Shown one piece after another: positions 7,846-14,770 of a stretch of DNA of 64,000 nucleotides (the stretch's first letter is position 1; each line of letters opens with the position of its first letter). Origin of the DNA: Kiritimatiellia bacterium. Its GTDB lineage: Bacteria; Verrucomicrobiota; Kiritimatiellia; RFP12; UBA1067. The DNA is taken from NCBI GenBank assembly GCA_017514235.1, contig JAFWKK010000028.1, positions 1 to 64,000 on the forward strand, in the 5' to 3' direction. A program made the position numbers and the translations under genes. The notes under the pieces were generated by a model that saw only the letters and a list, made by a program, of their open reading frames with translations, ran no database searches and had not been told where the DNA came from.

Positions 7846-8791
7846 ATGCCCGAAGTTCGGATGCGCCTACCCCGGATGCGACCGGCTGATGAAGATCATG
7901 GATCGCGTACTGTCAGACCGCTTCGGCAATCAGACGTACACGGCCTGCTGCGACAAGGTGGGAGAGGTCATTTCCGGCATCCGCGAAAGCGAAATCATCC
8001 GCCCGCCGGAACGGAAGGACGCCGACGTTGAGAAGGTTGAGGAAATCATAAAAGGCTGCGCGTCTGCGATAGGAGAATCTGTCGCTGCCTTCAAGTCCAA
8101 CGGGAAAGACCGCTACCTCGCGCTTGACCCCAACCAGTTCCCGCTTCTCACGTCGCTCGCATCGCTGACCGAGGATTTCGTATTGTCATCGGCAACTGAC
8201 GCGGAATGGCATTTGATGAAATGCCATCGCAGGGTATACCATGAATGGATGTGCCGTTTCGATCCGGTGCGCACGGGTTTTGGAGACCTTTTTGAGGTGG
8301 TTAACGCCGAGTTTCCCAACGCCATTGAATGTGCGGACGCTGAACGCAAATGCCTCTCCTTGTTTGACCGCATTTACTATCATGGTTGCGAAAATTACAT
8401 CGGCTCCCAGAAGGTACTCGACAAGCGGAGCATCACTGACTTCTACAAGGACTTCATCGACGCGCTCTCGCGGCTGTCATATTTCGTGAAGTCGGAGGAC
8501 AAGCCTTTCACCAAGAGCGGACACAAGGTGCGCAAGCCTCCGAAGCAGAAACGCGGCCCGAAGATCACGTCGGAACAAGAGGCGCAGATTGCAAGCGGGC
8601 TGAATTATTGCATAGACCATCCGGGGAAATGGGCTGAAGCGGCAAGACACGCGCTCACTATCGAGGCGGCAAAGGTGAACAACAAAGCGAAAACCGACGG
8701 CTACATCGCCCACTCGGGCGACCAAGAAAAGGCAGCCGCCTCGCTTGCCCGAGCCATCGAGAGGGCTGCGAAATCCAAGCCGAAGCGATAA
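7829..8791 (+). CDS. Unknown protein with Cys-rich N-terminus
   Basis: A 320-aa protein of unknown function. The first 15 residues contain a cysteine cluster, CKCPKFGCAYPGC, which could bind zinc. The C-terminal third is basic (KSGHKVRKPPKQKRGPK near residues 230-250) and continues in an alanine-rich helical region that might be a helix-turn-helix, but this is only an impression. ATG at 7829 follows a GAGGAGGG ribosome binding site inside the upstream gene; a start at 7802 in the same frame lacks one. Two tandem terminators follow, so this gene and its predecessor form a closed two-gene unit. Confidence 0.78.
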   Translation: MEAYCKCPKFGCAYPGCDRLMKIMDRVLSDRFGNQTYTACCDKVGEVISGIRESEIIRPPERKDADVEKVEEIIKGCASAIGESVAAFKSNGKDRYLALDPNQFPLLTSLASLTEDFVLSSATDAEWHLMKCHRRVYHEWMCRFDPVRTGFGDLFEVVNAEFPNAIECADAERKCLSLFDRIYYHGCENYIGSQKVLDKRSITDFYKDFIDALSRLSYFVKSEDKPFTKSGHKVRKPPKQKRGPKITSEQEAQIASGLNYCIDHPGKWAEAARHALTIEAAKVNNKAKTDGYIAHSGDQEKAAASLARAIERAAKSKPKR

Positions 8792-8813
8792 CGCTCCCGA
8801 CAGATTATTGAAG

Positions 8814-8844
8814 AACGCCGACAATTAATTGTCGGCGTTTTTTA
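8814..8844 (+). terminator. Intrinsic terminator
   Basis: Perfect 13-bp palindrome AACGCCGACAATT/AATTGTCGGCGTT (8814-8839) followed by a T run, 22 bp after the stop codon of the unknown two-gene unit. Confidence 0.88.
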
Positions 8845-8849
8845 TTGTC

Positions 8850-8873
8850 CCACGGCTCTGCCGTGGTTTTTTT
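8850..8873 (+). terminator. Second, tandem intrinsic terminator
   Basis: CCACGG-CTCTG-CCGTGG stem (8850-8866) followed by seven T. Back-to-back with the previous terminator, it insulates the upstream unit from the recombinase operon. Confidence 0.85.
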
Positions 8874-9036
8874 GTCACGACAATTTCGACCAATAAAATC
8901 AATGGTCGCGTGGCGTTTCGCGATCTTCGGCAAGGCGATTTTTCTTGCGCCCTTTTATGTTATTTTTCAATTGTCGCGACGCGGTGGGCACGGCCCGCCG
9001 CAGGATCGGCCAACGAAAAAACAAAGGAAACGAAAA
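8874..9036. other. Spacer with a 12-bp inverted repeat
   Basis: Between the tandem terminators and the small basic protein gene. GTCACGACAATT (8874-8885) and AATTGTCGCGAC (8969-8980) form an inverted repeat with one mismatch. The transcript of the recombinase operon must begin here, but no TGGTATAAT-type box is present; TTTATGTTATTT at about 8953-8964 is AT-rich and could hold a weak -10. Confidence 0.45.
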
Positions 9037-9270
9037 ATGAAAAACCGCAAGCGCCGCCACAACGGCGAACGTCACGCTGAACGCGAGTTCGGCGACATCT
9101 GCAATGGCGCGGAGTATTTCCGCAGCCACGGCAAACGCTACGGCTACAAGAAGCCGCGCGTCTGGACACAGGAGAAGCGTCGCCTGTACCGCGAGGGCAT
9201 GAGAATGCTCGACGACGGATTCCACATCGAAGTCGTGGTCAACGTGATCCGGGAGGTCAGCCGTGGCTAA
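9037..9270 (+). CDS. Small basic protein of unknown function
   Basis: A 77-aa, strongly basic protein (KNRKRRHNGERH at the start, further Arg/Lys clusters after). ATG at 9037 follows an AAAGGA ribosome binding site; reading the frame back to 8845 would enter the terminator and is rejected. The stop overlaps the GTG start of the sigma-like gene by 8 bp, so the two are coupled. Nucleic-acid binding is plausible from composition only. Confidence 0.62.
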   Translation: MKNRKRRHNGERHAEREFGDICNGAEYFRSHGKRYGYKKPRVWTQEKRRLYREGMRMLDDGFHIEVVVNVIREVSRG

Positions 9271-9982
9271 AAGCTTCAGACACGACCCCCGCGACGATTT
9301 CGACGAGGACTTCGAGGGCGGGAAGAGACGCAAAGGCAAGCAGCGCAGGAAACGCCGCCGCGAACCGCCGCCGGCGCAGCGCACGAACGATGACATCGAA
9401 TACGTCGATGTTCCGGAGTGGCGGCAGCTGGACATCCTTGCGAAGCTGCAGGGATACTTCCGCAAGCGGTCGTTCCAGGCGATGTCGTATGGCGCGCTGC
9501 AGGAGTGCGACAGGGACTTCTTCGAGTCGAGGATGGGGTCTGCGGCAATCGCCGCCCTGCCCTACTTCGACCGCTCGAAGGGGGTCAAGCTCACCACCTA
9601 CCTGATACAGGCCGTCGAGAACTTCATCATCGACGACACCCGCCAGCAAAACTCCGCAAAGCGCAAGGCCGTCACGGTCCCCATCGGCCAGGACGACTAC
9701 CGCGCCGCCGTCGACAAGGGCCTGATATCCGAGGAGTCCCTCTCGGACGGCATGCGCGGAATCCGCAAGACCATTTTCGAGATGGACTACGAGGCGTTCC
9801 AGAAAGCGCTCACGCCAGACCAGCGTTACTGGCTTGAACTGCGGATGCAGGACGTCAGCTATGCGCAGATAGCGGAATGGGCGGGCTATCCACTCACCAC
9901 GTTCATGCGCAACGAATGGTCGAAGGTGCAGGATCTCGCCCGTGAATACGGCTTCGGCCAATCACCTGCCCGCCTTTGCTGA
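9263..9982 (+). CDS. Sigma-70-like RNA polymerase sigma factor
   Basis: A 239-aa protein starting with GTG. The N-terminal 40 residues are a charged Asp/Lys/Arg segment. Then comes a region resembling sigma region 2: AAIAALPYFDRSKGVKLTTYLIQAVENFIID, which fits the conserved pattern of an FDPxRGxxFxTYxxxxIxxxI helix pair. The C-terminal 60 residues (LTPDQRYWLELRMQDVSYAQIAEWAG) resemble region 4, which would read the -35 element. It lies within the recombinase unit of the candidate mobile element, so it may direct transcription of element genes. It could instead be a sigma-like regulator that no longer binds core polymerase. Confidence 0.72.
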   Translation: MAKSFRHDPRDDFDEDFEGGKRRKGKQRRKRRREPPPAQRTNDDIEYVDVPEWRQLDILAKLQGYFRKRSFQAMSYGALQECDRDFFESRMGSAAIAALPYFDRSKGVKLTTYLIQAVENFIIDDTRQQNSAKRKAVTVPIGQDDYRAAVDKGLISEESLSDGMRGIRKTIFEMDYEAFQKALTPDQRYWLELRMQDVSYAQIAEWAGYPLTTFMRNEWSKVQDLAREYGFGQSPARLC

Positions 9983-10153
9983 CGGTTCGCGGCTCGGACA
10001 GTTCCCCGCCGCCTCGGCAGACGGGCCGACGGGGCATCCGGCCTTCAACTTCACCCCAGATTTCAATTCGCAAAAACAATGAAAATACCACATTGCTATT
10101 CACAGGGCATTACGGCATCATGTGTCCCGATAACTGATGCGGAAGATGGAACC

Positions 10154-10615
10154 ATGAGCAGAAACGACGACAAGGCAAAGCTCAGAGCGGAGATCGACGC
10201 CTTGCGGGACTACGATCCCGAAAGGCTGCGCCGCCGCTATCATGAGCTGACAGGCGTGGACGCCGCCACCTTCGGCGCGCGGTTCCTCCAGCGCCGGTGC
10301 GCCCATCGTCTTCAGGAGCTTGCGTTCGGCGGCCTGACGGCGGCGGAACTCGAGACCCTTGCCTACATCGCCGACCACGACCCGCAGATCAACAAGTCGC
10401 TCCGCGAAGCCCCGCGCTCGGCGAACGACTCGCGGGGCGTGACCTACCGCCGCGAGTACCACGGGGAGATTTACGAGATGCGCTCGCTCGGCGGCGGAAG
10501 GTACGAATACGCCGGCAAGATCTACACCTCGCCAACAGCAATCGTCCGCGCCATCACAGGCAAGAGCCACTACAACGGCGTCGCATGGTGGGGACTCAAA
10601 CCGCGAAAGGACTGA
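10154..10615 (+). CDS. DUF2924 domain protein
   Basis: A 153-aa protein matching the DUF2924 family, known mainly as the immediate upstream partner of large serine recombinases in integrated elements. The C-terminal half shows the family's RREYHGEIYEMRSLGGGRYEY...AGKIYTSPTAIVRAITG...NGVAWWGL pattern, an RAMA-like beta-rich fold that may bind DNA. The N-terminal 80 residues look helical. ATG at 10154 is preceded by GGAAGATGGA; a frame opening back to 10079 has no ribosome binding site. The recombinase start is 5 bp after this stop. The 171 bp before the start hold no recognisable promoter. Confidence 0.8.
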   Translation: MSRNDDKAKLRAEIDALRDYDPERLRRRYHELTGVDAATFGARFLQRRCAHRLQELAFGGLTAAELETLAYIADHDPQINKSLREAPRSANDSRGVTYRREYHGEIYEMRSLGGGRYEYAGKIYTSPTAIVRAITGKSHYNGVAWWGLKPRKD

Positions 10616-10620
10616 AGGAC

Positions 10621-12363
10621 ATGGAAAGAGCCAACAGACCGGTTCGCGTCGCAATCTACACGCGCAAGTCCGTCGAGGACGCGGAGGATAAGCAGTTCAA
10701 CTCAATCGACGCCCAGCGCCAGATGTGCGAGAGCTTCATCGCCGCCAAGGCTGCCGAAGGATGGATCGCCCTGCCGGAGCGGTTCGATGACTACGGCTAC
10801 AGCGGCGGCGATCTCAACCGCCCCGCCTACCGTCGGCTGATCAGCCAGTGCGAACAGGGGTTGATCGACAAGATCATCGTGTTCCGCATCGACCGCATGA
10901 CCCGAAGCACAAAGGACTTCTGCGAGTTCGACGAGAAGATGAAGAAGCTCGGAATCGGGTTCACCTCTGTTTCGGAACCGTTCGTCGACACCTCGTCGCC
11001 GATGGGCGAGCTCGTCGTGAACCTCATCGTCTCCTTCGGGCAATGGGAACGCAAGACGATCCAGGAGCGCATCCAGCGGCACTTCCGAACGGCGCTCGAC
11101 CAAGGCTACTTCGTCGGGGGAATCCCTCCATACGGCTACAAGGTCGAGAACCAGAACCTCGTGCCAGATCCCGACACGGCGAAGAACGTCCCACGCATCT
11201 TCAAGCTCTTCCTGCAGCACAGATCGGCGAAGAAGGTGGCGGCGCAACTCCAGTCGGAGGGAATCGAGCGTTTCCCCGGAAGGCCGTGGACGGTCCAGTC
11301 GATCCACAACTGCCTCCGCAACGTCCGCTACGTCGGCGATGCGAACAGCCACGGGAAAATCGTCAAGGGACGCCAGCAGCCGCTGATAACGCGGGACCTC
11401 TGGGACAAGGTTAACGGAGTGCTCAAGGTCTCGGCGAACCAGCCCGCCAAGCGTTCGGCCTGCCCCGAAACGGCGATCTTCCAGGGGCTTGTCTTCTGCG
11501 GCCATTGCAAGCGCCCCATGTCGTACCGCTGGAGCAAGAAGAACACCCTGGGGGTTCGGAAGTACTCCTACTTCGTCTGCCAGCAGGACATGCGCAAGGG
11601 CGTCTCCACCTGCCCAATCCGCCACGTCAGCGTCACGACGGTGCAGGATGCCGTCGAACAGGAGCTGGAGGCGGTCATGCTTGCTTCCACGGCGATGCTC
11701 GTGGCGGCGGCGAACGCCACGTCGTTCACGCCGGAGCAGATCGTGGCGGGATTCCGGCGGCACACGTTCTGGCAAGGCCTCTCCTCGGCGGACAGGCAGA
11801 TCATCTACAGGCTCTTCCTGCGGTCCATCACCGTGTTCAGGTCGAGCCTCGAACTTCGGATGAACCTTCCCGTGCCCGGCGTAGCCGACGAGCTGAAAAG
11901 GACGCACTACATTCCGACGAACGCCCAGCCGGACGGCGACATCCACCTTGAGGAGGCGGAATGCCTGTTCGTGAAGGTACCGGTTGCGTTCCGGACGATA
12001 TCCGGGCGCAAGCAGATCGTCAAGGATGGCGTTTCCGTAGCGCCGGCGAAGCCGACCCAGCAACAGCTCAACACGACGATGGCGCAGGGAACCGTTCTGA
12101 AGTCGTTTGCGAAGGCGATAGCGTGGATGAAGATGATTGACGAGGGCAAGGCCGCGTCAATCAGCCAGCTCGCGGAACTCGTCGGAACGGACAGGCGCTA
12201 CGTCCTCTACACGATCCGTCTGGCGACGCTTTCGCCAAGGATAATCCGCGCCGCGCTGTCGGGCGACCTGCCGGACGGCTTCTCGCTCCAGAAGGTGCGC
12301 AAGATCGAAACGGACGACTGGGAAGAGCAGGAAAGGCTCCTGGGCTTCCCGCCGACCACATGA
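10621..12363 (+). CDS. Large serine recombinase (site-specific integrase)
   Basis: A 580-aa large serine recombinase. The resolvase domain opens with the catalytic Ser17 in YTRKSVED, then the conserved YSGGDLNRPAYRRL and FRIDRMTRS segments and the E helix around GELVVNLIVSFGQWERKTIQERI. A recombinase domain (PPYGYKV...AKKVAAQLQSEGI) follows. The zinc beta-ribbon is readable as CGHCKRPMSYRW ... YFVCQ ... CPIRHV, near residues 295-340. The last 100 residues (SISQLAELVGTDRRYVLYTIRL) resemble a helix-turn-helix. All expected domains are intact, so it could still catalyse integration. It is part of an operon with the DUF2924 gene before it and a small basic protein after it. Confidence 0.93.
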   Translation: MERANRPVRVAIYTRKSVEDAEDKQFNSIDAQRQMCESFIAAKAAEGWIALPERFDDYGYSGGDLNRPAYRRLISQCEQGLIDKIIVFRIDRMTRSTKDFCEFDEKMKKLGIGFTSVSEPFVDTSSPMGELVVNLIVSFGQWERKTIQERIQRHFRTALDQGYFVGGIPPYGYKVENQNLVPDPDTAKNVPRIFKLFLQHRSAKKVAAQLQSEGIERFPGRPWTVQSIHNCLRNVRYVGDANSHGKIVKGRQQPLITRDLWDKVNGVLKVSANQPAKRSACPETAIFQGLVFCGHCKRPMSYRWSKKNTLGVRKYSYFVCQQDMRKGVSTCPIRHVSVTTVQDAVEQELEAVMLASTAMLVAAANATSFTPEQIVAGFRRHTFWQGLSSADRQIIYRLFLRSITVFRSSLELRMNLPVPGVADELKRTHYIPTNAQPDGDIHLEEAECLFVKVPVAFRTISGRKQIVKDGVSVAPAKPTQQQLNTTMAQGTVLKSFAKAIAWMKMIDEGKAASISQLAELVGTDRRYVLYTIRLATLSPRIIRAALSGDLPDGFSLQKVRKIETDDWEEQERLLGFPPTT

Positions 12364-12377
12364 CGAAAGGAAAGACG

Positions 12378-12692
12378 ATGAAGGTACAGAGAAACCCCGA
12401 ATGCATGATTGTGAACTGCGCGCCGCCGATTGAACTGGTGGCCAAGGTTCGGACGGCGATTGCCGGGCGGATGGTTCCGTGGTGGACGCGGGCCGGACAC
12501 AAGCCCAGCAAGCGGCAACGGCAGATGGGTGTTTCGACGTTCTTCATCGAGGCCGTCGCCAAGGCTGTGGAGGGCGTGGTCCCCTCGCCGGAGAACCTTG
12601 CATGGGCGGAGGAGATGCGGGCGAAGGGGCGCGAAAACCACGCCATCGCCACGCGGGAACGCTGGGAGAGACGCCGCGCCAAACGGGCGTAG
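12378..12692 (+). CDS. Small basic protein downstream of recombinase
   Basis: A 104-aa basic protein of unknown function; 22 residues near the C-terminus are Arg/Lys-rich (RERWERRRAKRA). ATG at 12378 has an AAAGGA ribosome binding site at the right spacing. An alternative start at 12360 overlaps the recombinase stop as ATGA and would add six residues. Position after a serine integrase and small size would suit a recombination directionality factor, but no family match is recognised. Confidence 0.6.
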   Translation: MKVQRNPECMIVNCAPPIELVAKVRTAIAGRMVPWWTRAGHKPSKRQRQMGVSTFFIEAVAKAVEGVVPSPENLAWAEEMRAKGRENHAIATRERWERRRAKRA

Positions 12693-12756
12693 CGCAGACG
12701 CCTTGAAACCCACCGTGTCAAACATAGGGTGTCCGAATCCGACACCCCGATCCTAC

Positions 12757-12798
12757 AAAAACGGCCGAGTGTGTCACTTGCACACTCGGCCGTTTTTT
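12757..12798 (+). terminator. Intrinsic terminator of the recombinase operon
   Basis: A 17-bp stem AAAAACGGCCGAGTGTG / CACACTCGGCCGTTTTT with a 7-nt loop, followed by further T. The A tract on the 5' side makes it potentially bidirectional. A weaker hairpin GGTGTC-CGAATCC-GACACC lies just before it (12728-12746). Confidence 0.9.
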
Positions 12799-12801
12799 CG
12801 T

Positions 12802-12911
12802 CATAAAAACTTCTCCCTTGCACCTTGCGACGGAGAATTTCGGGGTGTGACGAGGGGGGTGTGACGGGGTCACACCCATCAACCCCGTCTCACCCTGGAG
12901 AAGTTTTTATG
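12802..12911. repeat. 110-bp inverted-repeat element with competing hairpins
   Basis: Outer arms CATAAAAACTTCTCC (12802-12816) and GGAGAAGTTTTTATG (12897-12911) are a perfect 15-bp inverted repeat. Between them GGGTGTGA (12857-12864) pairs with TCACACCC (12870-12877), while GACGGGGT (12863-12870) can instead pair with ACCCCGTC (12882-12889); the two inner stems overlap and exclude one another. GGGTGTGACG occurs twice (12843-12852, 12857-12866). It lies between the recombinase operon and tRNA-Val. An attachment or processing site, a miniature element or a structured RNA are possible. Confidence 0.7.
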
Positions 12912-12977
12912 CGAGGGCGGAAATCGAAAAGCCCCTGTTTATTGGGCGTTTTCCGCGTGTCAGTTTGAGAGACGAGA

Positions 12978-13003
12978 AAAGGGAGAAGCGGACTTCTCCC
13001 TTT
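12978..13003 (-). terminator. Intrinsic terminator of tRNA-Val
   Basis: On the minus strand AAAGGGAGAAG-TCCG-CTTCTCCCTTT followed by T-rich sequence, 13 bp beyond the tRNA 3' end. Confidence 0.85.
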
Positions 13004-13016
13004 CGGAAACAACCCT

Positions 13017-13093
13017 TGGTGGACGATGAGGGACTCGAACCCCCGACCTTGACCGTGTAAAGGTCCTGCTCTAACCAACTGAGCTAATCGTCC
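13017..13093 (-). tRNA. tRNA-Val (anticodon UAC)
   Basis: A 77-nt cloverleaf with an encoded CCA end. The acceptor stem GGACGAT/ATCGTCC is perfect, the D stem GCTC/GAGC is present, the anticodon loop TTTACAC carries anticodon TAC, and the T arm contains GGTTCGAGTCC. The base of the anticodon stem has a G-A mismatch. Its 3' end faces the candidate integrative element. Confidence 0.95.
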
Positions 13094-13110
13094 GAAAGCG
13101 GTAAAAGTGA

Positions 13111-13119
13111 ATTATACCA
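13111..13119 (-). promoter_or_regulatory. tRNA promoter TGGTATAAT
   Basis: Extended -10 box 17 bp upstream of the mature tRNA 5' end. A GCGACA hexamer about 18 bp further upstream could be a weak -35. Confidence 0.75.
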
Positions 13120-13177
13120 TATTGTTACGGCTGATGTCGCATGCTTGTCGAAGTTGCATAATGGCTGAACGTTTAGG

Positions 13178-14749
13178 CTAGCCTTTAGACGGGCCGTCCG
13201 TCGGGGGACGGCTCACCCATCCGGATACGAGCGGCGTGCCGCGCGCGCCGAAGCAATTGACCGGGGTGACAGCGAAGCGAACCTCTCCCGGAGGCAGCTC
13301 GTCGCAGGCGAAGAGACAGAACGACGACGCGGCGGCCTTCTTGTGCCCGAGAGCATGGTTGAACCCTTCAGGAACGATGAGCTTCGTCCTCTTTGACCCG
13401 TCCCTCGACTCCGCCGCGAACTCGAGCTTGTAGAGGCGGGCGTTCTTGTCAGCCACCGCGGCAGGCGCAACGACCTTGAGCGCATCCTTCTCGACCGCCG
13501 GGATCGACTCCTTGCCGTCCCGCGACTTGCCGCCGCGGTTCTTCGCCTTGACAGTTGACACCGCAAGGCCGGCTCCCGACGGGAAAGACGGCGCATGGAA
13601 CTTCTTGGCGCGCTCGGCAAAGGCAAACGGCTTAGGCTCGGCCGACGGCAACGGGAGCACCCAGTCGTCGCCAAGGTCAAGGTTGGAGAGGAATTCGCGC
13701 CGCCTGACGACGATGCAGTCGTCATAGACGCTCCAAAGCATGCCCTGGCGGCAGTCGCCGGAGGCGAATCTGGACATGAGCTTCACGGCATCGTAACGCC
13801 ATGCCTGACTGCCCTCGGTCGGCGTGTTCTCATAACCGACCGGCGGAAACTCGTCGTATGGCATCCCCGTGTATCGCAGGGAGCTCGTGCCCACGGACGT
13901 AAAAGCCCCTTGCCATATCGATCGCTCGTCTGTCAGCGTGTAGTGCGAATGACCCGAGAACGCAATCGCGTTCGGATAGGCCGAGAGCGCCTTCGTCGCC
14001 TTGCCGTTATCGTGCCCCCACGCCCATGGGCCGTAACAGGTGTCCTTCGGATGCGGATGCTGCACGTAGAAGAACGGGAGGCCCGGGTCGAGCATGCGGC
14101 CCTTCGCATCCAGGAACGACTGCAGCTCCGCGCCGAAGTCGCACGAGCCGTACTTGGTCTCCATACCCTTTCCGTCGTCCCAGTGCTGGCCGAGGAAGGT
14201 GTATCCCTTGACGTTCTTGCAGTAAAAGCGGGAATAGTTCTCGTTGAAGATTCGCTTCCAGCGGGCCGCGAAGTCGGAACGCAGGACGTGCTTCGCACGT
14301 TCGGTCATGTCGGGATACAGCTTCGCCGCGTGGTCGCCGTAAAGGTAGCCGTGGTAGTCGTGGTTGCCAAGCACAAAGACCTTCTCAACGGGACGCCCGT
14401 CGGGATAACGATCGCCGGGGAACACGGCGTACCATGCCTGCGCTACGGCCTCCATCTGCTCCACCATGCCGTTGTCGGCCATGTCGCCGGCAATCACCAC
14501 AGCATCGACGTTCTGGTTGCGAAACCATTCGAGCGCATGCCTGAAAGTGAGGTTGTTTCCCCAGCTCTCCATCGTCTCGCCGTCGCCGACCTTGGTGATG
14601 TGGATGTCGGAGACCACCCCGAACCTGAGCTTGGGGACGCCGTCGGCCTTGAAGCCCGCGCTGCAAAAGAAGCGGCTTCCGCCGAACGCACCGAATGCGC
14701 CCGCCGCAGCTGCGCCGCCGATAAAGAATCTTCTTCTCGTGATGTTCAT
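13178..14749 (-). CDS. Tat-exported calcineurin-like metallophosphoesterase
   Basis: A 523-aa exported phosphoesterase. The N-terminus is a twin-arginine signal (NITRRRFFIGGAAAAGAFGAFGG). The metal-binding motifs are all visible: DIH after residue 45, GDMADNG, GNHDYHG, QHPHPKD and GHSHYT. The last 180 residues form a separate region that is typical of secreted members of this family in Bacteroidota/Verrucomicrobiota relatives; it would follow the enzyme domain as a beta-rich module. Substrate is unknown. It is the last gene of a four-gene minus-strand operon, 21 bp after phenylacetate-CoA ligase, and ends 84 bp before tRNA-Val. Confidence 0.88.
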   Translation of the reverse strand: MNITRRRFFIGGAAAAGAFGAFGGSRFFCSAGFKADGVPKLRFGVVSDIHITKVGDGETMESWGNNLTFRHALEWFRNQNVDAVVIAGDMADNGMVEQMEAVAQAWYAVFPGDRYPDGRPVEKVFVLGNHDYHGYLYGDHAAKLYPDMTERAKHVLRSDFAARWKRIFNENYSRFYCKNVKGYTFLGQHWDDGKGMETKYGSCDFGAELQSFLDAKGRMLDPGLPFFYVQHPHPKDTCYGPWAWGHDNGKATKALSAYPNAIAFSGHSHYTLTDERSIWQGAFTSVGTSSLRYTGMPYDEFPPVGYENTPTEGSQAWRYDAVKLMSRFASGDCRQGMLWSVYDDCIVVRRREFLSNLDLGDDWVLPLPSAEPKPFAFAERAKKFHAPSFPSGAGLAVSTVKAKNRGGKSRDGKESIPAVEKDALKVVAPAAVADKNARLYKLEFAAESRDGSKRTKLIVPEGFNHALGHKKAAASSFCLFACDELPPGEVRFAVTPVNCFGARGTPLVSGWVSRPPTDGPSKG

Positions 14750-14770
14750 GACAGGGCGAAACCTCGGCGT

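Larger units (their letters stand above)
6394..12692 (+). mobile_element. Candidate integrative element with serine recombinase
   Basis: Seven consecutive plus-strand genes: two unknown proteins, a small basic protein, a sigma-factor-like protein, a DUF2924 protein, a serine recombinase and a small basic protein. It ends in a terminator and an inverted-repeat element 100-300 bp before tRNA-Val, whose 3' end faces it. The DUF2924-recombinase pair is known from integrated elements and prophage-like regions. No structural phage, conjugation or replication genes are seen. I could not find a repeat of the tRNA 3' end or any clear att pair, so the borders are approximate. Confidence 0.5.

Noticed and set aside
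10702-12063. 453-aa reading frame antisense to the serine recombinase
   Set aside because: Shadow of a well-supported gene; its composition is typical of the complementary frame.
13017-13045. Duplicated tRNA-Val 3' end as att site of the integrative element
   Set aside because: I saw no second copy of the tRNA 3' sequence in 4-13 kb, and large serine recombinases usually do not use tRNA genes.
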